64,000 nt of DNA from Pseudoleptotrichia goodfellowii (GTDB taxonomy: Bacteria; Fusobacteriota; Fusobacteriia; Fusobacteriales; Leptotrichiaceae). The stretch spans positions 1,054,001 through 1,118,000 of the forward strand of contig NZ_AP019822.1 of assembly GCF_007990505.1 (NCBI RefSeq), given 5' to 3'. Under the pieces are notes generated by a model, which was not told the DNA's origin, did no database searches, and saw nothing but the letters and a program-made list of their open reading frames with translations. Each line of letters starts with the position of its first letter. The stretch's first letter is position 1. Below, in pieces: positions 8,549 to 17,100 of this stretch. A program made the translations under genes and the position numbers.

Positions 8549-9482
8549 TGTGAGTTCTTTCAGTTTCCGAACCGATATTGTTAGGTTTTTGCTGATTATT
8601 ATTTTGTTGCTGTCCGCTATTATTCTGATTGTTTCCTGAATTATCACGTTTATCTATTTTATTCAGAGTATCGTTTATAATATTTTCAATTTCCTGATTT
8701 TGTAAATCCTGGTTAGTCTGATTTATAATCTCTTCAACTGACGGTCCTGTAGGCTGAACTTTCACACCTGCATTGATTACAAGGGATATTTTCTGTCCTT
8801 TGGAAATTTTAGCTCCCGGAGCAGGGGAAGTAGATATAATAGTATTTACAGGCAGTGTAGAATCTTCTCCTTTGGAAGTTTCTCCTACCGAAAGTCCTAT
8901 CTGTTCAAGCAATACTTTGGCATCATTTATATCAAGTCCGATTAAGTTAGGCATAACCGAAGCATCGAGTATTTTTTGGGAAGACACGAGTATAGAAATT
9001 TTCTGATTTATTTCCAGTTTTGTTCCCGGTTTAGGATATACACCGATTATAGTATTATACTTCTGGTTGGAAGGCTGATAGTCGATTTTTTCAATCTGAA
9101 TATTCTGTTCCTGTAATTTGGAACGTGCTTCAAGCAACTCAAGCCCCACTAAGTTAGGTACTTCCTGACCTTCACCGTTGTTTACCCATATTTGTATTGT
9201 TCTATGCACTTTTACTTCTTTTCCTGCGAGAGGAAACTGTATAAATACAGTATCGAGAGGAACTTTTTCAGTTTTTGAATTTATAATTTTAACATTAAGT
9301 CCCGCATCCTTTAAATATTTTACCGCATCTTTTTCATGAAGATTTACAACATTGGGTATTATTGTATGTCTTTCGTTAAAAAAGTGTCTGAAAAAAACTT
9401 CTTTTCCGATAGTTCCCAAAATAATCAGACACACTATGGTAATTACCGTTTTTATTATATTAAACTTAAATTTCTTTGCCAT
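8535..9482 (-). CDS. Membrane-anchored PASTA-domain protein lacking a kinase domain
   Basis: 315 residues: a short basic N terminus, one membrane helix (about residues 9-28), then three extracytoplasmic PASTA repeats beginning near IIPNVVNLHEKDA, VPNLVGLELLEA and MPNLIGLDINDA. The tail is Asn/Gln-rich low complexity. PASTA domains bind peptidoglycan fragments or lipid II-type ligands. In Firmicutes the gene at this place before rsgA and rpe encodes a PASTA Ser/Thr kinase (PrkC/Stk); here only the membrane and sensor part exists. I chose ATG 9482, seven bases after AGAGGT; the open frame upstream to 9647 overlaps the divergent MerR promoter and is not credible. Confidence 0.82.
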   Translation of the reverse strand: MAKKFKFNIIKTVITIVCLIILGTIGKEVFFRHFFNERHTIIPNVVNLHEKDAVKYLKDAGLNVKIINSKTEKVPLDTVFIQFPLAGKEVKVHRTIQIWVNNGEGQEVPNLVGLELLEARSKLQEQNIQIEKIDYQPSNQKYNTIIGVYPKPGTKLEINQKISILVSSQKILDASVMPNLIGLDINDAKVLLEQIGLSVGETSKGEDSTLPVNTIISTSPAPGAKISKGQKISLVINAGVKVQPTGPSVEEIINQTNQDLQNQEIENIINDTLNKIDKRDNSGNNQNNSGQQQNNNQQKPNNIGSETERTHNDGE

Positions 9483-9581
9483 TTTTGCACCTCTTTGCCC
9501 ATTCAAATATTTGTTATATATGATAGCACAAATATCCTTAAAAAACAATAATCTCAAAGATAAAATAAAGTAAAAAAATGC

Positions 9582-9612
9582 TTGACTTGGAGTACACTTT
9601 AAGGAGTATAAT
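9582..9612 (+). promoter_or_regulatory. MerR-type promoter with 19-bp spacer and operator dyad
   Basis: TTGACT (9582-9587) and TATAAT (9607-9612) are separated by 19 bases, the over-long spacing that MerR activators correct by twisting DNA. Between them lies an imperfect dyad, CTTGGAGT (9586-9593) and ACTTTAAG (9596-9603), as expected for a MerR dimer. It drives the merR and DXS-like genes. Confidence 0.75.
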
Positions 9613-9640
9613 AATTTAAAATTTATAGAAAGGAGTCGAA

Positions 9641-9988
9641 ATGACAATCAAAGAAGTAAGCGAAAAATTTGATATTTCTCAAGATACTTTACGATATTAT
9701 GAGCGTGTGGGAATGATACCGCCTGTAAACCGTACTGCCGGCGGAATAAGAGATTATAACGAAAATGATCTGAATTGGGTAAAATTCGCAAAATGTATGA
9801 GAAGTGCAGGACTTCAGGTGGAAGCTATTGTGGAATATCTGAAATTATATCGTGAAGGAGATACAACGGTACAGGCACGTATAGAGTTGCTCAAAGAACA
9901 GAGAGAGCGTCTGATGGAGCAGAAAAATGAAATTGACACAGCTCTGGAAAAAATAAATAACAAAATTTCTTTGTATGAAAAAATATAA
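9641..9988 (+). CDS. MerR family transcriptional regulator
   Basis: 115 residues with an N-terminal MerR winged helix (KEVSEKFDISQDTLRYYERVGMIPP) and a C-terminal coiled-coil dimerisation helix. The only cysteine (KCMRSAG) lies in the DNA-binding half and there is no metal-binding tail, so it groups with the aldehyde/stress-type MerR proteins rather than heavy-metal sensors. Ribosome binding site AGAAAGGAG precedes ATG. It is the first gene of a two-gene unit with the DXS-like enzyme 16 bases downstream. It very likely autoregulates through the 19-bp-spacer promoter. Confidence 0.85.
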   Translation: MTIKEVSEKFDISQDTLRYYERVGMIPPVNRTAGGIRDYNENDLNWVKFAKCMRSAGLQVEAIVEYLKLYREGDTTVQARIELLKEQRERLMEQKNEIDTALEKINNKISLYEKI

Positions 9989-10004
9989 ATTTAGGAGGTA
10001 AATA

Positions 10005-11765
10005 ATGGCACTTGAAAAAGTAAACTCGCCGGAAGATGTAAAAAAACTGTCAAAAGAGGAACTGAAAGAATTGGCAAAAAATGTAAGGGAAGCACTGCTG
10101 AACAGACTGACAAAAATAGGAGGACACATAGGTCCGAACTTCGGTATGGTCGAAGTAACAATAGCATTGCACTATGTATTTGATTCACCTAAGGACAAAT
10201 TTGTATTTGACGTGTCGCACCAATGCTATCCGCATAAAATTCTGACAGGAAGAAAAGAAGGATTTTTAAATCCCGATAAGTTTTCGGAAATCTCAGGATA
10301 TACAAATCAGAATGAAAGTAAACACGATTTTTTCAAAGTAGGACATACTTCAACATCGGTAAGTTTGGCAACAGGTCTCGCAAAAGCAAGGGATTTGAAA
10401 GGAGATAAGGAAAATATTATTGCAATTATAGGGGACGGATCACTTAGCGGAGGAGAGGCTTACGAAGGACTGAACAACGCTTCGGAACAGGGAACGAATA
10501 TGATTATTATTGCCAATGATAATGATATGTCTATCGCTGAAAATCACGGGGGATTGTATAAAACATTGAAAGAATTGAGAGAAACTGACGGTAAATCTCC
10601 AAACAACCTTTTTAAAGCATTGGGACTTGATTACATTTATGTAAAGGACGGGCATGATATAGATGAATTGATAAAAGTATTTGAAAGTGTAAAAGACATT
10701 GATCATCCTGTAGTTTTACATATACATACAATAAAAGGAAAAGGGCTTCCTTTCGCCGAAACAGACAAAGAACCTTGGCATTACAATGCACCTTTTGATG
10801 CTGCAACAGGAGAGGTAAAAGTTAAAAGCGGCGGGAAAGAAAATTATTCAAATTTAACGGGAGAATATTTGCTGAAAAAAATGGAACAGGACCCTAAAGT
10901 AGTCGCAATAAGTTCCGGAACTCCTACTGTACTGGGATTTACTCCTGAAAGAAGAGCAAAAGCGGGAAAACAGTTTGTAGATGTGGGAATAGCCGAGGAA
11001 CATGCTGTCGCATTATCATCGGGAATAGCTGCAAATGGCGGTAAACCTGTATACGGTGTATTCAGTACATTTATCCAAAGAACTTACGATCAGCTTTCTC
11101 AGGATTTGTGTATTAATAATAATCCTGCGGTGATACTCGTGTTTATGGGTGGAATGACAGGAATGAATGACATAACACATTTGGGATATTTCGATGAGCA
11201 GATATTGGGGAATATTCCTAACATGGTTTATTTATCGCCGACAAGCAGGGAAGAATATTTTGCCATGCTTGAATGGGGAATAGAGCAGCAATCTCATCCT
11301 GTAGCAATCAGAGTTCCTATGAATGTAGTAACTTCAGGAGAGGAAATAAAGCCTGATTTTTCAGAGTTGAATAAATATGTTATAGCAGAAACGGGAAATG
11401 ATGTGGCTATTATCGGTCTGGGAGATTATTATCACTTAGGTAAAGAAGTGAAAGAGCTTTTAAAAGAAAAAGCAGGAATGAACGCAACACTTATAAATCC
11501 AAGATTTATATCGGGAATAGATGAAGAAGTATTGGAAAAACTGAAAGAAAATCATAAACTTGTAATTACTTTGGAAAGTGCGTTGATTGACGGAGGTTTC
11601 GGAGAAAAAGTTACGAGATATTACGGAACTTCAAATATGAAAGTAATAAACTTCGGAGGGAAAAAGGAATTTACTGACAGAGTTCCCGCAGAGGAAATAC
11701 TGAAAAGAAATCATCTGACAAAAGAGCAGATAGTGGAAGATATTATGGGAGTATTAAATAAGTAG
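10005..11765 (+). CDS. DXS-like thiamine-diphosphate transketolase family enzyme
   Basis: 586 residues, somewhat shorter than typical 1-deoxy-D-xylulose-5-phosphate synthase (about 620). It matches that family in order: VFDVSHQCYPHKILTGR, GHTSTSVSLATGLAKA, the ThDP/Mg site GDGSLSGGEAYEGLNNA with NDNDMSI, the pyrimidine-domain VGIAEEHAVALSSGIA with the catalytic Glu, and the C-terminal VAIRVPMNV. DXS condenses pyruvate and glyceraldehyde 3-phosphate at the start of the MEP isoprenoid route. Its pairing with a MerR regulator, apart from other isoprenoid genes, leaves room for a paralogue with another keto-acid or aldehyde substrate. Start ATG follows TAGGAGGTAAATA. Confidence 0.8.
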   Translation: MALEKVNSPEDVKKLSKEELKELAKNVREALLNRLTKIGGHIGPNFGMVEVTIALHYVFDSPKDKFVFDVSHQCYPHKILTGRKEGFLNPDKFSEISGYTNQNESKHDFFKVGHTSTSVSLATGLAKARDLKGDKENIIAIIGDGSLSGGEAYEGLNNASEQGTNMIIIANDNDMSIAENHGGLYKTLKELRETDGKSPNNLFKALGLDYIYVKDGHDIDELIKVFESVKDIDHPVVLHIHTIKGKGLPFAETDKEPWHYNAPFDAATGEVKVKSGGKENYSNLTGEYLLKKMEQDPKVVAISSGTPTVLGFTPERRAKAGKQFVDVGIAEEHAVALSSGIAANGGKPVYGVFSTFIQRTYDQLSQDLCINNNPAVILVFMGGMTGMNDITHLGYFDEQILGNIPNMVYLSPTSREEYFAMLEWGIEQQSHPVAIRVPMNVVTSGEEIKPDFSELNKYVIAETGNDVAIIGLGDYYHLGKEVKELLKEKAGMNATLINPRFISGIDEEVLEKLKENHKLVITLESALIDGGFGEKVTRYYGTSNMKVINFGGKKEFTDRVPAEEILKRNHLTKEQIVEDIMGVLNK

Positions 11766-11776
11766 AATTGAATTCG

Positions 11777-11803
11777 TGAGGGTTAGTTACCCTCACACTT
11801 CCG
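11777..11803. repeat. GAGGG/CCCTC hairpin sharing a motif with 471-500
   Basis: GTGAGGGT and ACCCTCAC form a perfect 8-bp stem shortly after the DXS-like gene. The bases following it (CACTTCCG) match those after the first hairpin of the 465-560 element in 7 of 8 positions. No strong U-tract follows. Confidence 0.5.
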
Positions 11804-11922
11804 ATTGTAATCTCAAATTTCATATGCTCAAAGATACCTGTTTGCTACAAAAAAGCAATGTTTTTGTTAGGCTTGCTAACACATTTTTTATGTTATAAAA
11901 TTTGAAGGTTATTTTTTTATTT

Positions 11923-12129
11923 CTAGAACCAATCTTCTTTTATTGTTATGAGCTTTAATAATAGGAAAATAATAGTCAATATCATTAAAACCGGACTGAT
12001 TACCCATAAAAATCCTAAGAGTAAAAAAAATAATACTAATATAGGAATTAAGCATATAAATCCGAAAATTCCTAATAAGATTATAAAAAATACATTACTT
12101 ACTTTTTTCTTTTTAGTTTGTTCTTTCAT
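11923..12129 (-). CDS. Small two-helix membrane protein
   Basis: 68 residues: a Lys-rich N terminus (MKEQTKKKKVSN), then two hydrophobic helices (about 12-36 and 38-60) and a short charged tail. A good ribosome binding site (AGAGGT) sits seven bases before ATG, and TATAAT occurs about 35 bases upstream on the same strand, so expression is plausible. No family recognised. It lies at the border between the housekeeping genes and the accessory region. Confidence 0.6.
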   Translation of the reverse strand: MKEQTKKKKVSNVFFIILLGIFGFICLIPILVLFFLLLGFLWVISPVLMILTIIFLLLKLITIKEDWF

Positions 12130-12220
12130 TTGAGATACCTCTTTTTAGATAATATTTTTTATTAATATTATTATACTATAAAAGAGATAAAAGGAGAAGC
12201 AGTCAGTCTCAAACAAAAAA

Positions 12221-12242
12221 GAGGTACTTAATTAAGTACCTC
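12221..12242 (-). terminator. 22-bp perfect palindrome terminator
   Basis: A perfect palindrome with GAGGTACTT in the left arm, followed on the minus strand by TTTTTTGTTT. It ends the transcript of the small hydrophobic peptide gene just upstream on that strand. Confidence 0.7.
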
Positions 12243-12248
12243 AAAAAA

Positions 12249-12341
12249 CTAAATAGATGATATTACAATAAGAATATGTACAAATAAAATAAGTAGAAGT
12301 AATATCAGAGCTATAAGTTTTTTTATAAGAAGGCTATACAT
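12249..12341 (-). CDS. Candidate type I toxin: 30-residue hydrophobic peptide
   Basis: ATG 12341 to TAG 12249 encodes 30 residues: MYSLLIKK followed by one almost uninterrupted hydrophobic helix rich in Leu and Ile, ending ISSI. A perfect ribosome binding site (AGGAGGG) lies seven bases upstream, but it is folded into a 5-bp hairpin, CTCCT-GAA-AGGAG (12363-12351). A second 5' hairpin (ACAAAC/GTTTGT) lies further upstream. TATAAT (12407-12402) and a 22-bp terminator bound a transcript of roughly 185 bases. Small size, membrane helix, hidden ribosome binding site and a strong terminator are the marks of type I toxins. No antisense antitoxin is evident. Not assigned to a named family. Confidence 0.55.
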   Translation of the reverse strand: MYSLLIKKLIALILLLLILFVHILIVISSI

Positions 12342-12350
12342 ATGGAATCC

Positions 12351-12363
12351 CTCCTTTCAGGAG
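12351..12363 (-). promoter_or_regulatory. Hairpin hiding the peptide's ribosome binding site
   Basis: Minus-strand CTCCT and AGGAG pair across a GAA loop, masking the core of the AGGAGGG ribosome binding site of the 30-residue peptide gene. Confidence 0.6.
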
Positions 12364-12440
12364 TTTACAAACTGGTCAGGTTTGTAGCCATCCACAAATA
12401 CATTATACACTATTTCTTATAAAATTAAAATAAAATTAAA

Positions 12441-12496
12441 CGAAAAATAAAGTGGCGATGAAATCGCCACTAACCATGTATAACCTTCTAAATTAC
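12441..12496 (-). ncRNA. Candidate small RNA of about 56 bases
   Basis: A strong promoter (12531-12503) lies just upstream of a perfect 8-bp hairpin, GTGGCGAT (12452-12459) and ATCGCCAC (12463-12470), followed on the minus strand by TTTATTTTTC. The expected RNA is about 56 bases. It also contains a 13-codon reading frame (ATG at 12476, preceded by AGAAGG) whose middle is the hairpin itself, so it could encode a very short peptide. It lies in tandem upstream of the candidate toxin gene and outside the left inverted repeat. Confidence 0.5.
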
Positions 12497-12502
12497 AAAA
12501 AT

Positions 12503-12531
12503 ATTATAGCTTGGAAAAAGAAAAAAGTCAA
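12503..12531 (-). promoter_or_regulatory. Promoter of the candidate small RNA
   Basis: Minus strand TTGACT (12531-12526), a 17-base spacer and TATAAT (12508-12503): one mismatch to the full consensus. Confidence 0.7.
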
Positions 12532-12554
12532 TAAAAAATGTACTAATAGTTTTA

Positions 12555-12583
12555 TTGTCGTTTAGTTTTTAACTAAATACCTT
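12555..12583. repeat. Left 29-bp inverted repeat of invertible segment
   Basis: Perfect inverted copy of 14012-14040. It contains an internal dyad, TTTAGTT (12561-12567), TTT, AACTAAA (12571-12577), so each end is itself a two-armed site of the kind tyrosine recombinases bind. Outside the repeats the flanks diverge at once. Confidence 0.85.
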
Positions 12584-12650
12584 TTCTAAACTTAAAATTC
12601 TAAAATAATATAAAATACGAAATATATATTATTTAAGGATGTGATAGAAA

Positions 12651-13619
12651 ATGGAAAAAACCAAAATTGAAGATATGAAATACGAAAAATTAGCAGATTT
12701 ATGGTTAGAAAGAGAAAAAAATTTTTTAAAAATTTCGACTTACAGCACATATAAAAATCTACACGAAACTCACATTAAACCTGTATTTGGAAACGAATTT
12801 ATAGGCAACATATCGAACGAATCACTACAACAATTTATATTTGATAAATTGAAAAATGGAAGATTGGACGGAAACGGAGGGTTGTCAAGAAAAACGGTAA
12901 AAGATATTATGACGATAATTAAAATTAGTATTAACTACGCTGTAAGAGAAAATATTATAAAAGAAAAAAGTTTAAAATATAAGATACCAAAAACTGATAA
13001 AATCAGGGAAATTAGCATATTCACTCAAAAAGAACAATCATTACTTTTCAAATATATTGCTTCAAATCCGACTTCAAAATCTGTCGGAATCTTATTAGCA
13101 ATGAGTGTAGGCTTAAGAATAGGAGAATTATGCGGTCTAAAATGGAAAGATATAGATTTGAAAAATGAAATTTTAATTATAAATAAAACTATTCAAAGAA
13201 TATATATTAAAGGAAAAAAAGAAGGAAAATCAGAAATTATAATATCTACACCTAAAAGTAAAAGTTCATACAGAATAATTCCCTTGAGCAGGGACTTGAT
13301 AAATTTATTAAAATTTTTTCAAATCAATGATAAAAACAACTATTTTCTTTCAAATAATGAAAAATATATAGAGCCGAAAACATATAGAAGATACTATTAT
13401 AAGATTCTTGAAAAATTAAAAATCAGGAAATTAAAATTTCATTCTCTCAGACATACTTTTGCAACGACAGCTATTGAATCAGGCATAGATTATAAAACTG
13501 TTTCGGAAATATTAGGGCATGCTTCAGTAAATACTACTCTCGAACTGTATACTCATCCTAAAATTGAGCATAAGAAAAAGTGTATTGAATTGATTTTTCA
13601 GAATTTTGAAAAAAGATAA
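12651..13619 (+). CDS. Tyrosine recombinase / integrase
   Basis: 322 residues. The N-terminal SAM-like core-binding domain (about 10-105) begins LADLWLEREKNFLKISTYSTYK. The catalytic domain keeps every family residue: Arg156 (GLRIGELCGL), a Lys in the beta-hairpin KSKSSYRIIPL, His264 and Arg267 (HSLRHTFATT), His290 (LGHASVNTT) and the nucleophile Tyr300 (LELYTH). It resembles integrases of conjugative elements and phages but stands alone, without excisionase or mobility genes. Ribosome binding is by AAGGATGTGAT, a weaker match. Its position between inverted repeats suggests it acts as the invertase for the downstream operon promoter. Confidence 0.92.
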   Translation: MEKTKIEDMKYEKLADLWLEREKNFLKISTYSTYKNLHETHIKPVFGNEFIGNISNESLQQFIFDKLKNGRLDGNGGLSRKTVKDIMTIIKISINYAVRENIIKEKSLKYKIPKTDKIREISIFTQKEQSLLFKYIASNPTSKSVGILLAMSVGLRIGELCGLKWKDIDLKNEILIINKTIQRIYIKGKKEGKSEIIISTPKSKSSYRIIPLSRDLINLLKFFQINDKNNYFLSNNEKYIEPKTYRRYYYKILEKLKIRKLKFHSLRHTFATTAIESGIDYKTVSEILGHASVNTTLELYTHPKIEHKKKCIELIFQNFEKR

Positions 13620-13791
13620 TGAGAAAAATGTAGTAAAATATTTGGTAAGTACCCCTAAGAGTTAAGAATCCTAATCAGTATAAAGTTCTTTATATTAATA
13701 AAAGTAATACTAATACAAAAATCAGAGTACGCATATAGCATACCTTCTTATTTAAAATTAGTGAGTTAGCTAAACTCATGAAATTATTATA

Positions 13792-13819
13792 ACAAAAAAG
13801 ACTGGAAAAATCCAATCTT
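13792..13819 (-). terminator. Minus-strand terminator inside the invertible segment
   Basis: On the minus strand AAGATTGG pairs with CCAGTCTT (U-G allowed) and a six-T run follows. No gene on that strand was found in the ~170 bases upstream. It would stop transcripts entering from the right. After inversion it would stand between the left flank and the recombinase. Besides this hairpin and the promoter, the 13620-14124 gap holds nothing else I can name. Confidence 0.55.
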
Positions 13820-13966
13820 GATTGTCGCTATTTTATCTAATCTTAAATAAGTCACTTTAAGAGTTTACAAAAGAATGATAACACTTATTTATAAAAAAAT
13901 CAAGTACGATTATCTGTTTTACTATATACTTTGAAGATTATTTTTTATTACGTCAATGAACATATA

Positions 13967-13994
13967 TTGACATTTTTATATTATAGTGTATAAT
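13967..13994 (+). promoter_or_regulatory. Outward promoter of the defence operon
   Basis: Perfect TTGACA (13967-13972), a 16-base spacer and perfect TATAAT (13989-13994). Transcription would begin near 14001, inside the invertible segment, cross the right inverted repeat and enter hsdR at 14125. Confidence 0.78.
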
Positions 13995-14011
13995 AAAATA
14001 AAGATTATTCT

Positions 14012-14040
14012 AAGGTATTTAGTTAAAAACTAAACGACAA
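14012..14040. repeat. Right 29-bp inverted repeat of invertible segment
   Basis: Exact reverse complement of 12555-12583, with the same internal 7-3-7 dyad. It would lie in the 5' untranslated leader of the hsdR operon mRNA, where the dyad can also form an RNA hairpin. Confidence 0.85.
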
Positions 14041-14124
14041 AATAAAAGCAGAAAACATTATATTGAAAAAGGAATAAAAAGGGCTTGGGGTTTATTTTTA
14101 AAATAAATAAAGGAGTTTTATTCT

Positions 14125-17100
14125 ATGGGAAATAAAATTTACAATGAAAACAGCAGAGTAAAAATACCTGCATTAGTCCATTTTGCAAGATTAGGTTATA
14201 CTTATCAGTCAATTAAACAATACAAATTGGCTGAAAATGAAATAGATGCAGATACAAATATTTTTGTACTTTTTTTTCATAAAGCACTCAATAAATTGAA
14301 TAATAGAGAAGTTACATTGGAAGAAACAAGAAAGATAATAGAAGATTTTAAATTGAAGTTATCAGGAGATGATTTAGGAGAAAAATTTTATAATTTTCTG
14401 ATAAACGGATATGAAGATTTAAAATTAATAGATTTTTCTGAAGAAGATAAAAATGACTACAGAGTAGTCACAGAATTGATTTACAAAAACGAAGATGAAG
14501 AATTTAGACCCGATATTACAGTTTTGATAAATGGACTGCCACTTTCATTTATGGAAGTGAAAAAACCTAATAACAAAGAAGGTATACAAGCAGAATACGA
14601 AAGAATGAATATGAGATTTTCCAAAAAGCAATACAGAAGATTCACTAATATAACGCAGTTTACTGTTTTTTCAAATAATGTTGAATATGATGATACAGAA
14701 GTAGTTCCTCTTAGTGGTTCTTTTTATGCTTCAAGCAGTTATGAAAAATTATTTTTCAATTATTTCAGAGAAGAAGATAAAAATATATTTTATAATTTAA
14801 CAGAAGTGGATGAGCAACTTATCGGGATGATTTTAAATGATAATAACTTAATTAGTATAAAATCGAATCCTGAATTTAGGACAAATTTGGAAAAAGATAC
14901 CCCTGCTAATAAAATAATAACTTCACTTTATTCAAAAAATAGAATAAAAGAATTTTTAAAATATGGAATTGTCTATGTCAAAAAAATTAATAATATGGGA
15001 ATTACTGAAATACAAAAACACGTAATGAGATATCCTCAATATTTTGCTACTAAAGCGATTAAGAATACTCTCGAAAAAGGAATAAAGAAAGGGATCATAT
15101 GGCATACACAGGGAAGTGGAAAAACTGCTCTTTCATACTTTAATGTAAAATATTTGGAAGATTATTTCTTTAAAAAAGGTAAGGCAGCTAAATTCTTCTT
15201 TGTTGTAGATAGACTTGAATTATTGGAACAGGCATCGTCAGAATTTATTTCAAGAGGTTTATCTATCGAAAAAGTAAATTCAAGAGAAGAGTTTATAAAA
15301 GCAATGCAAAGTCCTAAAGTAAGAGATAGTCAGGGAAAATCTGTAATAACAGTTGTAAATATTCAAAAATTTTCTGAAGATTCTACAGTTATTAAATTTA
15401 GCTATGACTTGGGTATTCAGAGAATATTTTTTCTTGATGAAGCACACAGATCATATAAACCTACAGGCTCTTTTCTATCAAATTTGATAAATTCAGATAA
15501 GGACGGAGTATTCATAGGACTTACAGGAACACCATTAATAAATAATCCTGATTATAAATCTACAGACGTATTTGGGGATTACATACATCGTTATTATTAC
15601 AATAGTTCTATTCAGGACAGATATACATTAAAACTTATAAGAGAAGGTATTCAAACTGAATATAAAGAAAAATTGGAAGAACATATAAAAAATCTTGAAA
15701 TTCTTGAAGGAAGTATAAATAAAAATGAAATATATTCACATCCCAAATATGTAAATGCTTTAGTTGAATATATTACAAAAGATCTTGAAGAAAGTAAAAT
15801 TTCTTTTGGAGATAATACGATAGGAGCAATGATTGTCTGTGATTCTTCAAATCAGGCAAAAGAGATATTTAATAATCTTATGGAAAAAGGCTATATAAAT
15901 GCAAATATTGCAATAGAAAAAAATGAGGACTTTATTAATTCAAATGGAGAAAAAGCAAAAAAAGCAGCTTTAATATTACATGATGTCGATACTAAAGAAA
16001 TAAGAAAAACAGAACAACAAAATTTTAAGGCGGGAAATATAGATATATTAGTTGTTTTCAATATGCTACTAACAGGATTTGATGCACCGAGATTAAAGAA
16101 AATATATTTAGGAAGAGTAATAAAAGCTCATAATTTGTTACAAGCATTAACTAGGGTAAATAGACCATATAAAAAATTCAGATATGGATATGTAGTGGAT
16201 TTTGCAGATATTAGTAAAGAATTTGATAAAACAAATAAAAGATATTTTGAAGAATTGCAAAAAGAATTAGGGAATGAATTTGATAAATACAGTAATATAT
16301 TTAAAACAGAAGAAGAAATAGAGAAAGATATACAAAATATAAAAGAAAAATTATTTCAATATGACACTGAAAATATTGAGATATTTAGAAAACAAATGGG
16401 CGAGATAAAAGATAAAAATATTTTAAATGAAATAAAAAAAGTATTGGAAGACTATAAAGATTTAAGAAATATAATAAAATTACACGGATATTCAAATCTT
16501 TTTGAAAAATTGGATATTGAATATGCTAACAAAATGTTAAATGAGATCACTAATAGAATTTCCATTATTAATTTGAATCAAAGTTTAAGTGAAGAAGGAA
16601 ATAATGAAGCAATAATAAATACAGCTTTAGATAAAATAAATTTCAATTTTAAAAAAATCAAAGAGGAAGAAATGATTATTGCAGATGCTTTTCAAAACGA
16701 ACTTGAAAAAACAAGAGCTGAATTTGAAAGAAGCAGAGATCCCAAATCAAAAGAATATATAACTCTAATGGAAGAATTGAAAAGATTATTTAAAAAGAAA
16801 AATTTAGAAGAATTTACTACTGATGAAATGAAAGATGTTATGAAAAATCTTACAAATATAAAAATGAGAATAAAAGAATTAAACAGAAATGATTATAATT
16901 TAGCTATTAAATATGATGGAGATAACAAATTTATGCGTATACATAAAAGAATAAAAGAAAATCAAAAAATTCACGATATGTCTGATATCAAATTAAATTC
17001 AATATTGAAAAATACGAAATGTCAAATAGATAAAATAATAGAAAACAATATAGAAATAATGGAAAAGTCTGCCTATTTTGAACGAACTATAATGCCTGTA

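Larger units (their letters stand above)
12555..14040. mobile_element. Putative self-encoded invertible promoter segment
   Basis: 1,486 bp between perfect 29-bp inverted repeats. It encodes a complete tyrosine recombinase and, 18 bp inside the right repeat, a near-consensus promoter that reads outward into the hsdR operon. Recombination between inverted sites flips the DNA between them; here that would turn the promoter to face left, away from the operon. In the flipped state the DNA facing hsdR would be the region upstream of the recombinase start, read in reverse, which shows no comparable promoter. The repeats could instead be ends of a small recombinase-based mobile element. The inversion itself is inferred. 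Confidence 0.65.

Noticed and set aside
9352-9573. Plus-strand frames opposite the PASTA gene
   Set aside because: They are antisense to a well-supported coding region, lack ribosome binding sites and have no protein-like pattern.
12555-14040. Integrated phage or conjugative element with att direct repeats
   Set aside because: The repeats are inverted, not direct, and there is no excisionase, replication or transfer gene; excision is not predicted.
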